Shown piece after piece: positions 40,464 to 49,486 of a DNA stretch of 64,000 nt. The position numbers and the translations under genes are program-made. Where the stretch lies: contig NZ_LRBG01000012.1 in NCBI RefSeq assembly GCF_001580545.1, positions 62,001 through 126,000 on the forward strand, in the 5' to 3' direction. How positions within the stretch are numbered: position 1 is the first letter of the stretch; every line of letters begins with the position of its first letter. This DNA comes from Paraburkholderia monticola (GTDB taxonomy: Bacteria > Pseudomonadota > Gammaproteobacteria > Burkholderiales > Burkholderiaceae). The notes below the pieces were generated by a model. The model saw only the letters and a program-made list of their open reading frames with translations, was not told where the DNA came from and did no database searches.

Positions 40464-41060
40464 TTACGCGTCGCCGGCTTTTCCGGGCAGCATGCGCTTG
40501 AGCACGTCATCACGCAGGACGAAGTGATGAAACAGCGCGGCGGCCGCATGACCCGCGGCGATCACGATGATCGTCCAGCCAATGAAATCATGCGCCTCGC
40601 CAATCGCATGATGCGTGGCCTTGTCGGTCGGGGCAAACGGGGAGGGGATCAGCAGGCCGAAAAAACTCATCGATTCGTTGCCGGACCATCGCAGCACGAA
40701 ACCCAGCACGGCTTCGCTGACGAGCAGCGCATACAGCAGGTAGTGGACCCCCTTCGCGGCTCGCTCGATCCAACCCACGGCAGCGGCGGGACTTTCGTGC
40801 CCGGGTAGCAGGCGCCAGCCAATGCGAACGATCAATACGGCCGACAGCAGGATGCCAAACGACATGTGAGAGACGATCATCAGGTGGCGCGTGGGTTTCG
40901 GCGCAAACCCCCAGGTTTGGGCGAGACCGAACTGCGCCAACACCAGAATCACCGTAATCCAATGCAGCAGGATCGAGAAAGAGTCGTACTGGGTGCGGTC
41001 GTCGCCTGCCGCGATTCGCGTGGCTTGCGCGACCATGGGTGAATGTTTGAGATGGGTCAT
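40464..41060 (-). CDS. Cytochrome b561 family protein
   Basis: 198 residues with four membrane helices. Haem-ligand histidines fit FSILLHWITVIL, KGVHYLLYALL and the later EAHDFIGWTIIV region. Helix 2 contains SHMSFGILLS. Such proteins are dihaem di-b-type quinol oxidases or superoxide-quinone oxidoreductases in the inner membrane. ATG 41060 is the best start (MTHLKHSPMVAQ), though its ribosome site is weak. It lies upstream of the beta-CASP gene on the same strand. Confidence 0.88.
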   Translation of the reverse strand: MTHLKHSPMVAQATRIAAGDDRTQYDSFSILLHWITVILVLAQFGLAQTWGFAPKPTRHLMIVSHMSFGILLSAVLIVRIGWRLLPGHESPAAAVGWIERAAKGVHYLLYALLVSEAVLGFVLRWSGNESMSFFGLLIPSPFAPTDKATHHAIGEAHDFIGWTIIVIAAGHAAAALFHHFVLRDDVLKRMLPGKAGDA

Positions 41061-41532
41061 CGGATTGAGCGAACAGAATGGAAACGATGGCGTGCAACGA
41101 AACAGGGATGCCGCGACGCCTGGGTCAGCATGAAGAGTGCCAGCGCCAGATGACGCGGTGAGGTCGCCGCGCTCGCGACATCCTAAGTACGCGCCCCGTT
41201 GGCACCTACTCAGCGTATCAGTACCTGCTGAACAATTCCTTAAGGGGCGGCCTGCCCAAACCATGCTTGTTAGCCAACGCCAACCGGCATACACTGAGTT
41301 TCAGGAGATGGCATTCCTCCGCAAACCGCCCGAACGGGCTGATGATGCCTACACGCCTGGGAACAGGCAGGTAGGCGCACGAATTCTTCGGGCTAGCTTT
41401 CTCTCTGCCCCGTTTGCCTACGCTGCACTCGCAGCCTTTCCCAGCCTTTTTCGATGATGCGCGGCCCATGCCGGGCGTCGGCGCCATGTTGTGCCGCAAG
41501 GCATCGCGCGCGCGAAAAAAAAGAGGAAAGCG
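41061..41532. other. Intergenic region holding divergent promoters and a structured leader
   Basis: About 470 bases between the b561 gene and the MutS-like operon. No convincing gene. The right-hand part, 41347-41421, can form alternative hairpins described separately. Confidence 0.55.
41347..41421 (+). promoter_or_regulatory. Competing hairpins in the leader of the MutS-like operon
   Basis: Hairpin A: GCCTAC (41347-41352) pairs with GTAGGC (41371-41376), and inside it GCCTG (41355-41359) pairs with CAGGC (41364-41368) around a GGAA loop. A second GCCTAC at 41416-41421 can pair with the same GTAGGC, making an exclusive hairpin B. The arrangement resembles an attenuator or a structured RNA element. 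No T-run follows. Confidence 0.45.
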
Positions 41533-43068
41533 ATGGCATTCCACAGCATCCTGTTCGAGTCACCCGAGGACGGTCCGCCGCGCGGCACCGTCGTTGCGCC
41601 CGAGTTCTTCGGCGATCTGAATCTCGACCAGGTCGTCGGTGACATCGTGCGCGGTTACGACGAATACGACCTCGTGCCGTTCTTTCGCACCGAACTGAAA
41701 AGCGAACGCGCGGTGACGTACCGTCATGATGTCATGCGCGATCTCGACCGCAGCGAGATCTCCGCCGAGATACAGAGCTTCACGCTTGCGATGCGCAAAA
41801 TGCGAGCTTCTCTCGAGCAGGCAGAGCAACTCCATTATCCGAAGCAAAAGCAGTGGTGGTTTCTGGAAGCCGCCTCGCAGTATTGTCTGGCAACGCGGGC
41901 CCTCTGTAGCGCTTTAGATCAGGCGGCCTTGAAATCCCGTGGGCTCGTCGAGTTCGTCGAATGGCTTCGCGGTTATCTCGGCAGCGCATCGTTCGACACG
42001 CTTCAGCGCGACGTCGAAGCCGCCAGGACGGCACTCGATGCCGTCCGTTACTGCCTCCGCGTCAACGGCAGCGTCGTCACCGTGTTCAACGACAGCGGCG
42101 AGACCGACTTCGGCGCACACGTGCTGGGACTTTTCGAGCGCTTCCGGCAGGGCGACGTCAAGGACCGCCATGTCGAGCTGAAAGACTGGCCCGAGATGAA
42201 TCACGTCGAGGCGCGGGTTCTCGACTGCGCCGCCGAACTGGATCCGCAGCCTTTTGCGCGGCTGTCGGACTTCGTCGCGAAGCACGCGGATTTTCTCGAC
42301 CCGACCGTCGCAACGTTCGACCGGGAAATCCAGTTTTACGTCGCGTATCGAGGCTACATTCAGCCATGCCGTGAAGCGGGACTGGCGTTCGCCTATCCGT
42401 CGGTCTCATCGGTCAACAAAAGCATCCGCTGCGACGATACGTTCGACCTCGCGCTCGCGTCGAAACTTTGCGCGCAGGGCTCGCCGGTGATTTGCAACGA
42501 TCTGTACCTCGAAGGCCCGGAGCGCATTTTCGTCGTATCCGGGCCCAACAATGGCGGTAAAACGACGTTCGCGCGAACCTTCGGTCAGCTCCATTACCTC
42601 GGCCGGCTCGGCTGTCCGGTACCCGGCACACGCGCCAGTCTGTTTCTGTACGACCGTCTGTTCGCCCACTTCGAGCGTGAAGAAAACACCGCCGATTTGC
42701 GGGGCAAACTGCAGGACGACCTGATGCGCATGCGCGACATCCTCGCCCGTGCGACGCCTCGCAGCATCATTCTGATGAACGAGATCTTCAGTTCGACGAC
42801 GCTCGCCGATGCGATGTTCCTGTGCCGCAGCATGGTCGGCCGCATCATCGATCTCGATGCGCTCGGTGTATGCGTGACCTTCATCGAGGAGCTTGCACGG
42901 CTCGGCCCGCAGACGGTCAGCATGGTCAGCGAAATCGCCCCTGGTGATCCGTCGGCGCGCACGTTGCGCGTGCGCAGGCGGCCCGCCGATGGCCGCGCGT
43001 ACGCGGTGTCGATCGCCGAACAATACGGGCTGACCTATGAACGCCTGAAGGAGCGGCTCGCATCATGA
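41533..43068 (+). CDS. MutS-family ATPase without mismatch-recognition domain (first of a pair)
   Basis: 511 residues. Walker A VVSGPNNGGKTTFART and Walker B SIILMNEIFSSTTLADAM are MutS-like, preceded by a helical lever-type region. The N-terminal mismatch-binding domain of MutS (Phe-x-Glu) is missing, so ordinary mismatch repair is not expected. It is related to MutS2/MSH-like orphan ATPases. ATG 41533 has AGAGGAAAG upstream. It overlaps the next MutS-like gene by 4 bp, so a heterodimer is likely. Confidence 0.85.
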   Translation: MAFHSILFESPEDGPPRGTVVAPEFFGDLNLDQVVGDIVRGYDEYDLVPFFRTELKSERAVTYRHDVMRDLDRSEISAEIQSFTLAMRKMRASLEQAEQLHYPKQKQWWFLEAASQYCLATRALCSALDQAALKSRGLVEFVEWLRGYLGSASFDTLQRDVEAARTALDAVRYCLRVNGSVVTVFNDSGETDFGAHVLGLFERFRQGDVKDRHVELKDWPEMNHVEARVLDCAAELDPQPFARLSDFVAKHADFLDPTVATFDREIQFYVAYRGYIQPCREAGLAFAYPSVSSVNKSIRCDDTFDLALASKLCAQGSPVICNDLYLEGPERIFVVSGPNNGGKTTFARTFGQLHYLGRLGCPVPGTRASLFLYDRLFAHFEREENTADLRGKLQDDLMRMRDILARATPRSIILMNEIFSSTTLADAMFLCRSMVGRIIDLDALGVCVTFIEELARLGPQTVSMVSEIAPGDPSARTLRVRRRPADGRAYAVSIAEQYGLTYERLKERLAS

Positions 43069-44615
43069 AAGCGCATCTGCTCTATGACGCGCGCGACTTC
43101 GATTGGAGCCGCGACGCGCGGTGGAACGAACAGACCCTGAATCAGGACCTCGAACTCGATATCGTGTATCGCGCGATGGCCGCGGGCGACAACTTTCTGT
43201 ACGACATCGCGAGGAAAGTCGTTCCTGAGAGCCTCACCGAGCTCGACACCATTCTGTACCGGCAAGCCGTTCTGCAGGATTGCATCGATCACGAGTCGGC
43301 CGTCCGGCAACTCTATGTGATCGCGGTTCAAGCCGTCGAGGCGGAGCGCAAGAGCTTCTATTGGGGGCTGACTGCATCGGCGAGCAGCGTCCTGCATTCG
43401 GCCCGCGATCTGGTGCAGGCCTTCATCCCGGTGCTGCGCAAGCTGCGCGACACCGTCGACCAGCAGGGCAGCGTGTTTCGATCCGCTGGCTTGCAACGCT
43501 TTTGCGCGATGATCCGCGAAGCGTTGAGCGACGATTACTTTGCCGCGATCACGGTCTGTCTGAAGGAACTGAAGTTCCGCCACGGCGTGCTGATCAGCGC
43601 GCAACTGGGGCGCGGCAACAAGGGCACGCGTTACGTGCTGCGCAAGCCGCATGAGCGCGAGCCGAATCTGTTGCGCCGGCTCTTTGCGAAGCGTTCGCCG
43701 TCGCGGACCTTCCGCATCGCCGATCGCGACGAAAGCGGCGCGCGCGCACTATCCGAGCTGGAGGCGCGCGGCATCGACCATGTGGCGAACGCGCTTGCGC
43801 AATCGGGCGACCACATCAAAAGCTTTTTCTCGATGCTGCGCGCGGAGCTGGGCTTCTACCTCGGATGCCTGAACCTGCGCGCGGATCTGATCGCGCGCGG
43901 CGTGCCGCTGTGCATGCCGGTGTGCCGCCTGAGCGCCGAGCGGCAACATCGGTTCGAGGCGCTCCATGACGTGAGCCTGGCGTTGCGTATGAATCGCGCG
44001 CCGGTCGGCAACGACGCTGACGCGAATGGCAAGGATCTGATCGTCGTCACCGGTGCGAACCAGGGCGGCAAATCCACCTTCCTGCGTAGCATCGGCATGG
44101 CCCAGGTGATGATGCAGGCGGGCATGCCAGTCGGCGCGGCGTCGTTCGACGCGAACATCGCGAGCGGGATCTTCACGCATTACAAACGCGAGGAAGACCC
44201 GTCGATGCGCGGCGGCAAGTTCGACGAGGAGTTGAGGCGCATGAGCGAAATCGTCGATCATCTGCAGGAGAATGCGCTCCTGCTGTCCAATGAATCATTC
44301 GCCTCGACCAATGAACGCGAGGGCTCGGCGATCGGCCGGCAGATCGTCGATGCGCTGCTGGAGAAGCGCGTGAAGATCTGTCTGGTGACACATCTGTTCA
44401 CGCTCGCGAGCGGGCTGCACGAGAACGGCACGTTCCCGTCGCTGTTCCTGCGCGCACAACGGCTTGAAGGCGGCGAACGCACTTTCCGGCTGATCGAGGC
44501 GAGGCCGCTGCAGACCAGCTTCGGGGAGGATGTGTACCGGCGCATTTTCGGCGCACATGAGGGCGATGCCGACGAGGCCCCGCCCTCGGCCGAAGCGCTG
44601 TCGGGGGTAAAGTAG
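43065..44615 (+). CDS. MutS-family ATPase without mismatch-recognition domain (second of a pair)
   Basis: 516 residues. Walker A VVTGANQGGKSTFLRSIG and Walker B ENALLLSNESFASTNERE. In the Walker B loop the usual Asp before the catalytic Glu is Asn (SNES), as in its partner (MNEI), so both share this change. Signature region KREEDPSMRGGKFDEELRRM. No mismatch-recognition, clamp-only or Smr nuclease domain is visible. Coupled to the first gene by ATGA overlap. Confidence 0.85.
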   Translation: MKAHLLYDARDFDWSRDARWNEQTLNQDLELDIVYRAMAAGDNFLYDIARKVVPESLTELDTILYRQAVLQDCIDHESAVRQLYVIAVQAVEAERKSFYWGLTASASSVLHSARDLVQAFIPVLRKLRDTVDQQGSVFRSAGLQRFCAMIREALSDDYFAAITVCLKELKFRHGVLISAQLGRGNKGTRYVLRKPHEREPNLLRRLFAKRSPSRTFRIADRDESGARALSELEARGIDHVANALAQSGDHIKSFFSMLRAELGFYLGCLNLRADLIARGVPLCMPVCRLSAERQHRFEALHDVSLALRMNRAPVGNDADANGKDLIVVTGANQGGKSTFLRSIGMAQVMMQAGMPVGAASFDANIASGIFTHYKREEDPSMRGGKFDEELRRMSEIVDHLQENALLLSNESFASTNEREGSAIGRQIVDALLEKRVKICLVTHLFTLASGLHENGTFPSLFLRAQRLEGGERTFRLIEARPLQTSFGEDVYRRIFGAHEGDADEAPPSAEALSGVK

Positions 44616-44680
44616 CCGAGTGTCGGTTTTCATCCGGCCTCGCATCATGTCGCGGCGCTGCGCAAACAACGGAGGCGCGC

Positions 44681-45010
44681 ATGAACGGCAGCCAATTGAC
44701 CCTGTACGCGGCCAATCAAAGTCATCGCGTCCGGCGCATGACCGTCGTCGACTGGATACTCGACGAAGTCAGGCGCGCGGGGATCGTCGGCGCGACGGTC
44801 ACCGAAATCGCCGAGGGTGTCGGCGCAACGGGCAGATTCCATGCGGCGCGCTTTTTCGAACTGGCCGATCAACCGGTCGCGGTGACGGTGATTGCGAGCG
44901 ATGCGCACATCGATGCGCTGCTTGCAAAATTGCACGGCAGCGGAGTTCGGCTCTTCTATACCCGCGTGCCGATCGAATACGACACCCTTGGAACACCCGC
45001 GGCCGACTGA
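44681..45010 (+). CDS. DUF190 PII-like protein (first copy)
   Basis: 109 residues, MNGSQLTLYAANQSHRVRRM then GATVTEIAEGVGATG and PVAVTVIASDAHIDALL. The DUF190 family has a GlnB/PII-type ferredoxin-like trimer fold and is thought to sense small ligands. ATG has GGAG 7 nt upstream. It lies 65 bp after the MutS-like pair. It is a paralogue of the gene at 45162. Confidence 0.8.
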   Translation: MNGSQLTLYAANQSHRVRRMTVVDWILDEVRRAGIVGATVTEIAEGVGATGRFHAARFFELADQPVAVTVIASDAHIDALLAKLHGSGVRLFYTRVPIEYDTLGTPAAD

Positions 45011-45161
45011 CGTCGGCGCGACCGTCGCCGCCGCTCGTGACGCGCTGCAATATCCCGCGCGCTGCTCGATTGCACTAGACTTTGCCGATGAAGATCCATC
45101 GCATGGCCGTTGCTACGGCAGGCCGCCGCGATGTGGGTGGTGCCGATCGACGGAGGCAGAC

Positions 45162-45536
45162 ATGAACGGCTACCAGCTGACGTTTTACACCGAGCAGAAT
45201 CGTCGCCACGGCCACCATACGGTCACCGAATGGCTGCTGCACGAGGCGAAGCAACTCGGCATTCATGGCGCCACCGTCATCAACTGCGCGGAAGGAACGG
45301 GGCACGCGGGCGCTCATCATGCGGCGCATGCGCTGAGGCTTGCGGATCAGCCCGTGCAGATCATTCTGGCGGTGACCGAGGACGAGGCGCAGCGCATGCT
45401 CGAGGTCGTCAGACTGCAGCAGGTGCACGTGTTTTACACGCGCACGCCGGTCGAGTTTGGCGTGCTGGGCGAAGAGGGGCACGACGCCGCGGCCAAAAAG
45501 CATTTCTCGCTTTTTGGCCGGCGACCGCACGATTAG
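45162..45536 (+). CDS. DUF190 PII-like protein (second copy)
   Basis: 124 residues, MNGYQLTFYTEQNRRHGHHT then GATVINCAEGTGHAGAHHAAH and PVQIILAVTEDEAQRML. Same fold and start motif as the first copy, with a ribosome site in an almost identical context (CGGAGGCAGACATGAACGG against CGGAGGCGCGCATGAACGG), which indicates a local duplication. This copy is richer in His around residues 16-20 and 45-50. Its 3' end overlaps the convergent small gene by 4 bp. Confidence 0.82.
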   Translation: MNGYQLTFYTEQNRRHGHHTVTEWLLHEAKQLGIHGATVINCAEGTGHAGAHHAAHALRLADQPVQIILAVTEDEAQRMLEVVRLQQVHVFYTRTPVEFGVLGEEGHDAAAKKHFSLFGRRPHD

Positions 45537-45802
45537 TGGTGTGCGAACAGGCTTTGGCGCGGCACCAAGGTAGCACGGCTCCCCGCTTGCGACAGTCCGG
45601 AGGCCGCACCGCCATACGCCTGTTCCCTGCCAGTGTCCGCGCGTTCAGCGCCGATGGTTCGCAGGCTGGGAGCGCTTTGCGCTGCCGGTGCGCCAACCGA
45701 AGGCTCGTAGACGGGGGCCGGTCCATAGCCGCTGGCGAACGCGGGTGCGGCGGCAGACGCGAAAACTGCGGCCAGCAGTGCAAAGAAAACGTTGGTCTTC
45801 AT
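45533..45802 (-). CDS. Small secreted protein
   Basis: 89 residues. Clear signal peptide MKTNVFFALLAAVFASAAAPAFAS with an A-x-A cleavage site. The mature part is 65 residues, Ala/Gly/Pro/Ser-rich, with no recognisable domain. It resembles the small DUF4148-like periplasmic proteins of Burkholderia, but the match is only by size and composition. Its own promoter should lie in the 70-bp gap towards ohr. Confidence 0.65.
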   Translation of the reverse strand: MKTNVFFALLAAVFASAAAPAFASGYGPAPVYEPSVGAPAAQSAPSLRTIGAERADTGREQAYGGAASGLSQAGSRATLVPRQSLFAHH

Positions 45803-45871
45803 GATGGGTATTCCCGAAATAATGTTTAGTGACGGGCACGTGTCCCAGCGGGACGCACGTGCCCTGCCGGG

Positions 45872-46318
45872 TTACTGCGTGACGATGTTCGTAACGATCT
45901 CGATATTGCCGCGCACAGACTTCGAGTACGGGCAGATCTGATGGGCCAGGTGCGCGATTTTCTCAACGACCTCCTTTTCCACACCCGGAACGCGGATGTC
46001 GAAATTGGCGCCGAGGAACCATGCGCTGCCGGTCTGGCCGATGTTCACCTTGATGTCCACGGAATAGTCGGGCGGCAGCGTGACCTTCTTCAGCTGCGCG
46101 GCCATCCCGAACACCGTGGTGTAACAGGCCGACCAGGCGCCTGCAAACAGCTGCTCGGCTCGCGGGTGGGGATCGGTGCCGATGAATTCGACGTTTTCAA
46201 GGCCGGGTGCTGTCAGCTTGAGGTCGTAGGCGCCAAACTCGCCGGGCTGGACATTAGGGTCTCGGTTGACGGTGGCGTGGGAGTTGCCTGAGGCGAGGAC
46301 TTTTTCGATCTTTTCCAT
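45872..46318 (-). CDS. ohr: Organic hydroperoxide resistance protein Ohr (OsmC family), copy 1
   Basis: 148 residues. The two catalytic cysteines are in AGAWSACYTTVF and AHQICPYSKSV; the conserved Arg is in HPRAEQLF. Ohr reduces organic and fatty acid hydroperoxides with lipoylated or dithiol donors. It is a tandem paralogue of the gene at 46392. A dyad operator lies 45-66 bp upstream. Confidence 0.93.
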   Translation of the reverse strand: MEKIEKVLASGNSHATVNRDPNVQPGEFGAYDLKLTAPGLENVEFIGTDPHPRAEQLFAGAWSACYTTVFGMAAQLKKVTLPPDYSVDIKVNIGQTGSAWFLGANFDIRVPGVEKEVVEKIAHLAHQICPYSKSVRGNIEIVTNIVTQ

Positions 46319-46362
46319 GATGGATTCCTATCTCTACAAAGATAATCAGTGTGTTTAAACTC

Positions 46363-46384
46363 ATGCGATATAATCGCATGCGAT
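46363..46384. promoter_or_regulatory. Operator-like dyad upstream of ohr copy 1
   Basis: ATGCGAT-ata-ATCGCAT (46363-46379) is a 17-bp perfect inverted repeat. It overlaps the 12-bp palindrome ATCGCATGCGAT (46373-46384). A nearly identical element precedes ohr copy 2. OhrR/MarR-type control is the natural reading, but no ohrR gene is in the window. Confidence 0.65.
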
Positions 46385-46391
46385 GTAAATG

Positions 46392-46838
46392 TTATGCCGT
46401 GACGATGTTCAGGCCGACCTCGATGTTGCCGTGCACAGCCTTCGAGTAGGGGCAGATCTGATGGGCGCGGTTCGCGATTGCCTCGACGACGTCCGCTGCA
46501 AGACCCGGCGCACGAATGGTGAACTCGGCGCCGAGACAGAACCCGTTACCGACCGTCCCGACACTAACCGCGATGTCCACAGAATAGTCAGACGGCAGCG
46601 TGACCTTCCTCATCGAGGCCGCAATCTCGAATGCGCTGATGTAACAGGCCGACCACGCGCCCGCAAACAGCTGCTCGGCTCGCGGGTGGAGCTCGGTCGC
46701 AATGAAATCGCGGCTTTCGCCGTTGAGCGCGGATAGCTTGAGGTCGAGCACGCCGTGCTCACCACGCTGGACATCGGGATCGTGATTGACTGCGGCATTG
46801 GAGTTGCCCGAAAAGAGGACTTGATCGATCCTGGTCAT
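46392..46838 (-). CDS. Organic hydroperoxide resistance protein Ohr (OsmC family), copy 2
   Basis: 148 residues from ATG 46838. It aligns without gaps to copy 1 and shares AEQLFAGAWSACY, KVTLP-DYSVDI and AHQICPYSK. Both catalytic cysteines and the Arg are present. An extra Cys appears in GNGFCLGAEF. Much of the protein differs, so this is not a recent duplication. A separate dyad lies upstream, so each copy probably has its own promoter. Confidence 0.92.
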   Translation of the reverse strand: MTRIDQVLFSGNSNAAVNHDPDVQRGEHGVLDLKLSALNGESRDFIATELHPRAEQLFAGAWSACYISAFEIAASMRKVTLPSDYSVDIAVSVGTVGNGFCLGAEFTIRAPGLAADVVEAIANRAHQICPYSKAVHGNIEVGLNIVTA

Positions 46839-46876
46839 GATGAATTCCTGTGTAAATAAGGGGGAGAGTGCTTTAA

Positions 46877-46898
46877 ATCGTATGCGATGTAATCGCAT
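46877..46898. promoter_or_regulatory. Operator-like dyad upstream of ohr copy 2
   Basis: ATGCGAT-gta-ATCGCAT (46882-46898), overlapped by ATCGTATGCGAT (46877-46888). Same architecture as the element before copy 1. A partial third copy, ATCGCATGCGAG, lies at 46949-46960, towards the divergent LysR gene. Confidence 0.65.
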
Positions 46899-47214
46899 GC
46901 GTTGCATGATGGGGAAAGACACTCGCAATGTCAATCGAAATAATTTCAATCGCATGCGAGTTGCCGATAGGACGAGTAAAGATCCCACGGCAGCCGGAGT
47001 GACTTCGCCTGACCCAATGCCGCGACCGGAACGTAGCCCAACAAGCTATTGAGCTGCTCAGGTGGGCGTCGACGATGAAGCAGTTCATCCTCTCCACGAT
47101 CTTCTGCAACGTGCTGACACTGCCGTGGGGCCGTATTCCGCTAAGATCGATCCGCGCTTCACCGACCGAAAAGACCGCAGCACCGCCCAAACCCACCCCG
47201 AGACCCAACACGCC

Positions 47215-48141
47215 ATGGACCGCATCGATGCCATGAAGGTATTCGTCGCCACGCTCGACGAGGGAAGTCTCGCGGGCGCAGGCCGCCGGCTCGGCCGCTC
47301 GCCCGCCGCGGTGAGCCGGGCCATCGCGTTTCTGGAGACGCACACGGGCACACCGTTGCTCCACCGGACTACCCGCACGATCCGGCTCAGCGAGGCAGGG
47401 GAGCGCTATGCGCTGGCGTGCCGGCGCATCCTCGCCGATCTCGAGGAAGCGGACCTGCTCGCGGCCGACGAGCGCTCCGCGCCGCGCGGCCTGCTCGGCG
47501 TGACGGCGGCGGTGGCCGTGGGCGAGGCGGTACTGCGCCCGATCGTCGACGCGTTTCTCGATCGCCATCCGCAGGCATCGATCCGCCTGCACCTGCTCGA
47601 CCGGCCCGTGAGCCTCATCGACGAGGGACTCGACGTGGCGTTGCGCATTGCGCATCTGCAGGACTCGACGCTCGTCGCCATTCCGGTGGGCGAGGTGAGA
47701 AGGGTGGTGGTCGCTTCGCCCGACTATCTCGCCACGCATCCGGCCATCGTCACGCCGGCCGATCTCGCCAGCCATCCGATCATTTCGATGACGCATTTCG
47801 GCCTCGACTCGTGGAGCTTTCCGGCGGCGCGGCAGGCGGCCCTGCCGCAAGTCGTGCGGTTCACGCCGCGTGTCATCGTCAACACGATCCGCGCGGCGCT
47901 GGCTTCGGCCGTGGAGGGGCATGGCGTCACGCGGCTCTTTTCCTACCATGTGGCCGAGCAGGTCAAGTCCGGTGCGCTGAAGATCGTGTTGCGCGACAGC
48001 GAGCACATGCCGCTGCCCGCGAATCTGGTGACGCCGCACGGGCGCCTGGCCGTGCCCAAGGTACGCAGCTTCGTCGATTTCGCCGCGCCGCTGCTGCGAG
48101 AGTATTTCGAACGGGCGCAGCAAATCACCGACGCCGATTGA
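47215..48141 (+). CDS. LysR-family transcriptional regulator
   Basis: About 308 residues from ATG 47215 (MDRIDAMKVFVATLDEGSLAGAGRRL). HTH in residues 1-60 (GRSPAAVSRAIAFLE), effector domain after residue 90 (SLIDEGLDVALRIAHLQDST). Belongs to the large CrgA-like group. It precedes the two MFS genes at 48278 and 49483 on the same strand and may regulate them or the divergent ohr copy. Confidence 0.9.
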   Translation: MDRIDAMKVFVATLDEGSLAGAGRRLGRSPAAVSRAIAFLETHTGTPLLHRTTRTIRLSEAGERYALACRRILADLEEADLLAADERSAPRGLLGVTAAVAVGEAVLRPIVDAFLDRHPQASIRLHLLDRPVSLIDEGLDVALRIAHLQDSTLVAIPVGEVRRVVVASPDYLATHPAIVTPADLASHPIISMTHFGLDSWSFPAARQAALPQVVRFTPRVIVNTIRAALASAVEGHGVTRLFSYHVAEQVKSGALKIVLRDSEHMPLPANLVTPHGRLAVPKVRSFVDFAAPLLREYFERAQQITDAD

Positions 48142-48277
48142 CTCCGATTGACGCCGATTCGTTCGCCGCGCGGAAGAATGACTTACGCGACGCGGCGATT
48201 CTCCCGGAACGCGAGCCGAACTAGACTGACTTCCATCTTCATCAGGTGCTTAACAGCATCGGTCCAGGGGAGTCGTC

Positions 48278-49486
48278 ATGCAGCAAGCCGTCTCGAATCC
48301 GGCCGCTCCGGCCGGCTACAACGTCTGGCGGGGCACGCTCGCCGGGGCTAGCGCGAGCCTCATCGGCATCGGTCTCGCGCGTTTTGCCTATACGCCGCTG
48401 TTACCGGCGATCATCGGCGCGCACTGGTTTCCCGCCTCGACCGCCGCCTATCTCGGCGCGGCGAACCTCGGCGGCTATCTCGCCGGCGCGCTGCTGGCCG
48501 GCGCGATGGTGCGGGTGGCCAAGCCCGCCACCGTGTTGCGCGCGATGATGCTGCTCGCGACCCTCGCCTTCGTGGCCTGCGCGGCGCCCGTGTCGTTCCT
48601 GTGGTTTTTCGTCTGGCGGCTGGCCTCGGGCCTCTCGGGCGGCGCGCTGATGGTGCTCGCCGCGCCGACCATCCTGGCGCACGTGCCGGCCGCGCGCCGC
48701 GGTTTCGCGAGCGGCGGGATCTTCACCGGTATCGGCCTCGGCATCGCGGCCTCGGGGACGATCGTGCCGATCCTGTTGCATCAGGGGCTCACGGCCACGT
48801 GGCTCGGGCTCGCGACCGTTTCGCTGCTGCTCACGGTCGTGGCGTGGAACGGCTGGCCCGAGCACGCCGCGCCCGTTCACGCTGATCCGCACTCGCGCTT
48901 CGAAAAAGCGCCAGCCTATCCTCGCGCCGGTCTGCGCGCGCTCTACGTCGAATATGGTCTGAACGCGGTGGGGCTCGTCCCGCACATGCTGTTTCTCGTC
49001 GATTTCGTCGCGCGCGGGCTCGGGCGCGGCGTGGAGGCGGGGGCCGAATTCTGGGTGTTGTACGGCATCGGCGCGATCGTCGGGCCGCTCGCGGCGGGGC
49101 ATCTTGCCGATCGCGCGGGCTTTGGTCCGGCGCTGCGCGTCGCGTTTCTGGTGCAGGCCGCGGCGGTCGCGATCCCGGCCGCGGGTCTGTTCGGGTCGGC
49201 GGGACTGATGGTTTCCGCCCTGGTCGTGGGCGCCTTCACACCGGGCATCGTGCCGCTCGCGCTCGGCCGCGTGAACGAGTTGCTCGCGCATCATCCGTCG
49301 GCCGTCAAGCCGGCGTGGAGCCGTGCAACGACGAGCTTCGCCGTGATGCAGGCGCTGGCCGCCTACGGTCTTTCGTTCGTGTTTTCGTCGAGCGGCGGCA
49401 ATTATCGGATGCTGTACGTGATTGGCGCGGGCGCGCTTGTGCTCGCACTCGCTGTCGAGCTTTTTTCCGCGCGGAGAGCGAAATGA
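48278..49486 (+). CDS. YbfB/YjiJ-family MFS transporter
   Basis: 402 residues with twelve helices. YbfB/YjiJ signatures: GIGLARFAYTPLLPAII, YLGAANLGGYLAGAL, RLASGLSGGALMVLAAPTIL and FASGGIFTGIGLGIAASG. Substrate unknown. ATG 48278 follows AGGGGAG (48267-48273). Its stop overlaps the next MFS gene by 4 bp. Confidence 0.88.
   Translation: MQQAVSNPAAPAGYNVWRGTLAGASASLIGIGLARFAYTPLLPAIIGAHWFPASTAAYLGAANLGGYLAGALLAGAMVRVAKPATVLRAMMLLATLAFVACAAPVSFLWFFVWRLASGLSGGALMVLAAPTILAHVPAARRGFASGGIFTGIGLGIAASGTIVPILLHQGLTATWLGLATVSLLLTVVAWNGWPEHAAPVHADPHSRFEKAPAYPRAGLRALYVEYGLNAVGLVPHMLFLVDFVARGLGRGVEAGAEFWVLYGIGAIVGPLAAGHLADRAGFGPALRVAFLVQAAAVAIPAAGLFGSAGLMVSALVVGAFTPGIVPLALGRVNELLAHHPSAVKPAWSRATTSFAVMQALAAYGLSFVFSSSGGNYRMLYVIGAGALVLALAVELFSARRAK

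Noticed and set aside
41533..44615. MutS mismatch-repair genes
   Set aside because: Walker motifs are MutS-like, but the mismatch-recognition domain is absent and the proteins are about 510 residues, far shorter than MutS.
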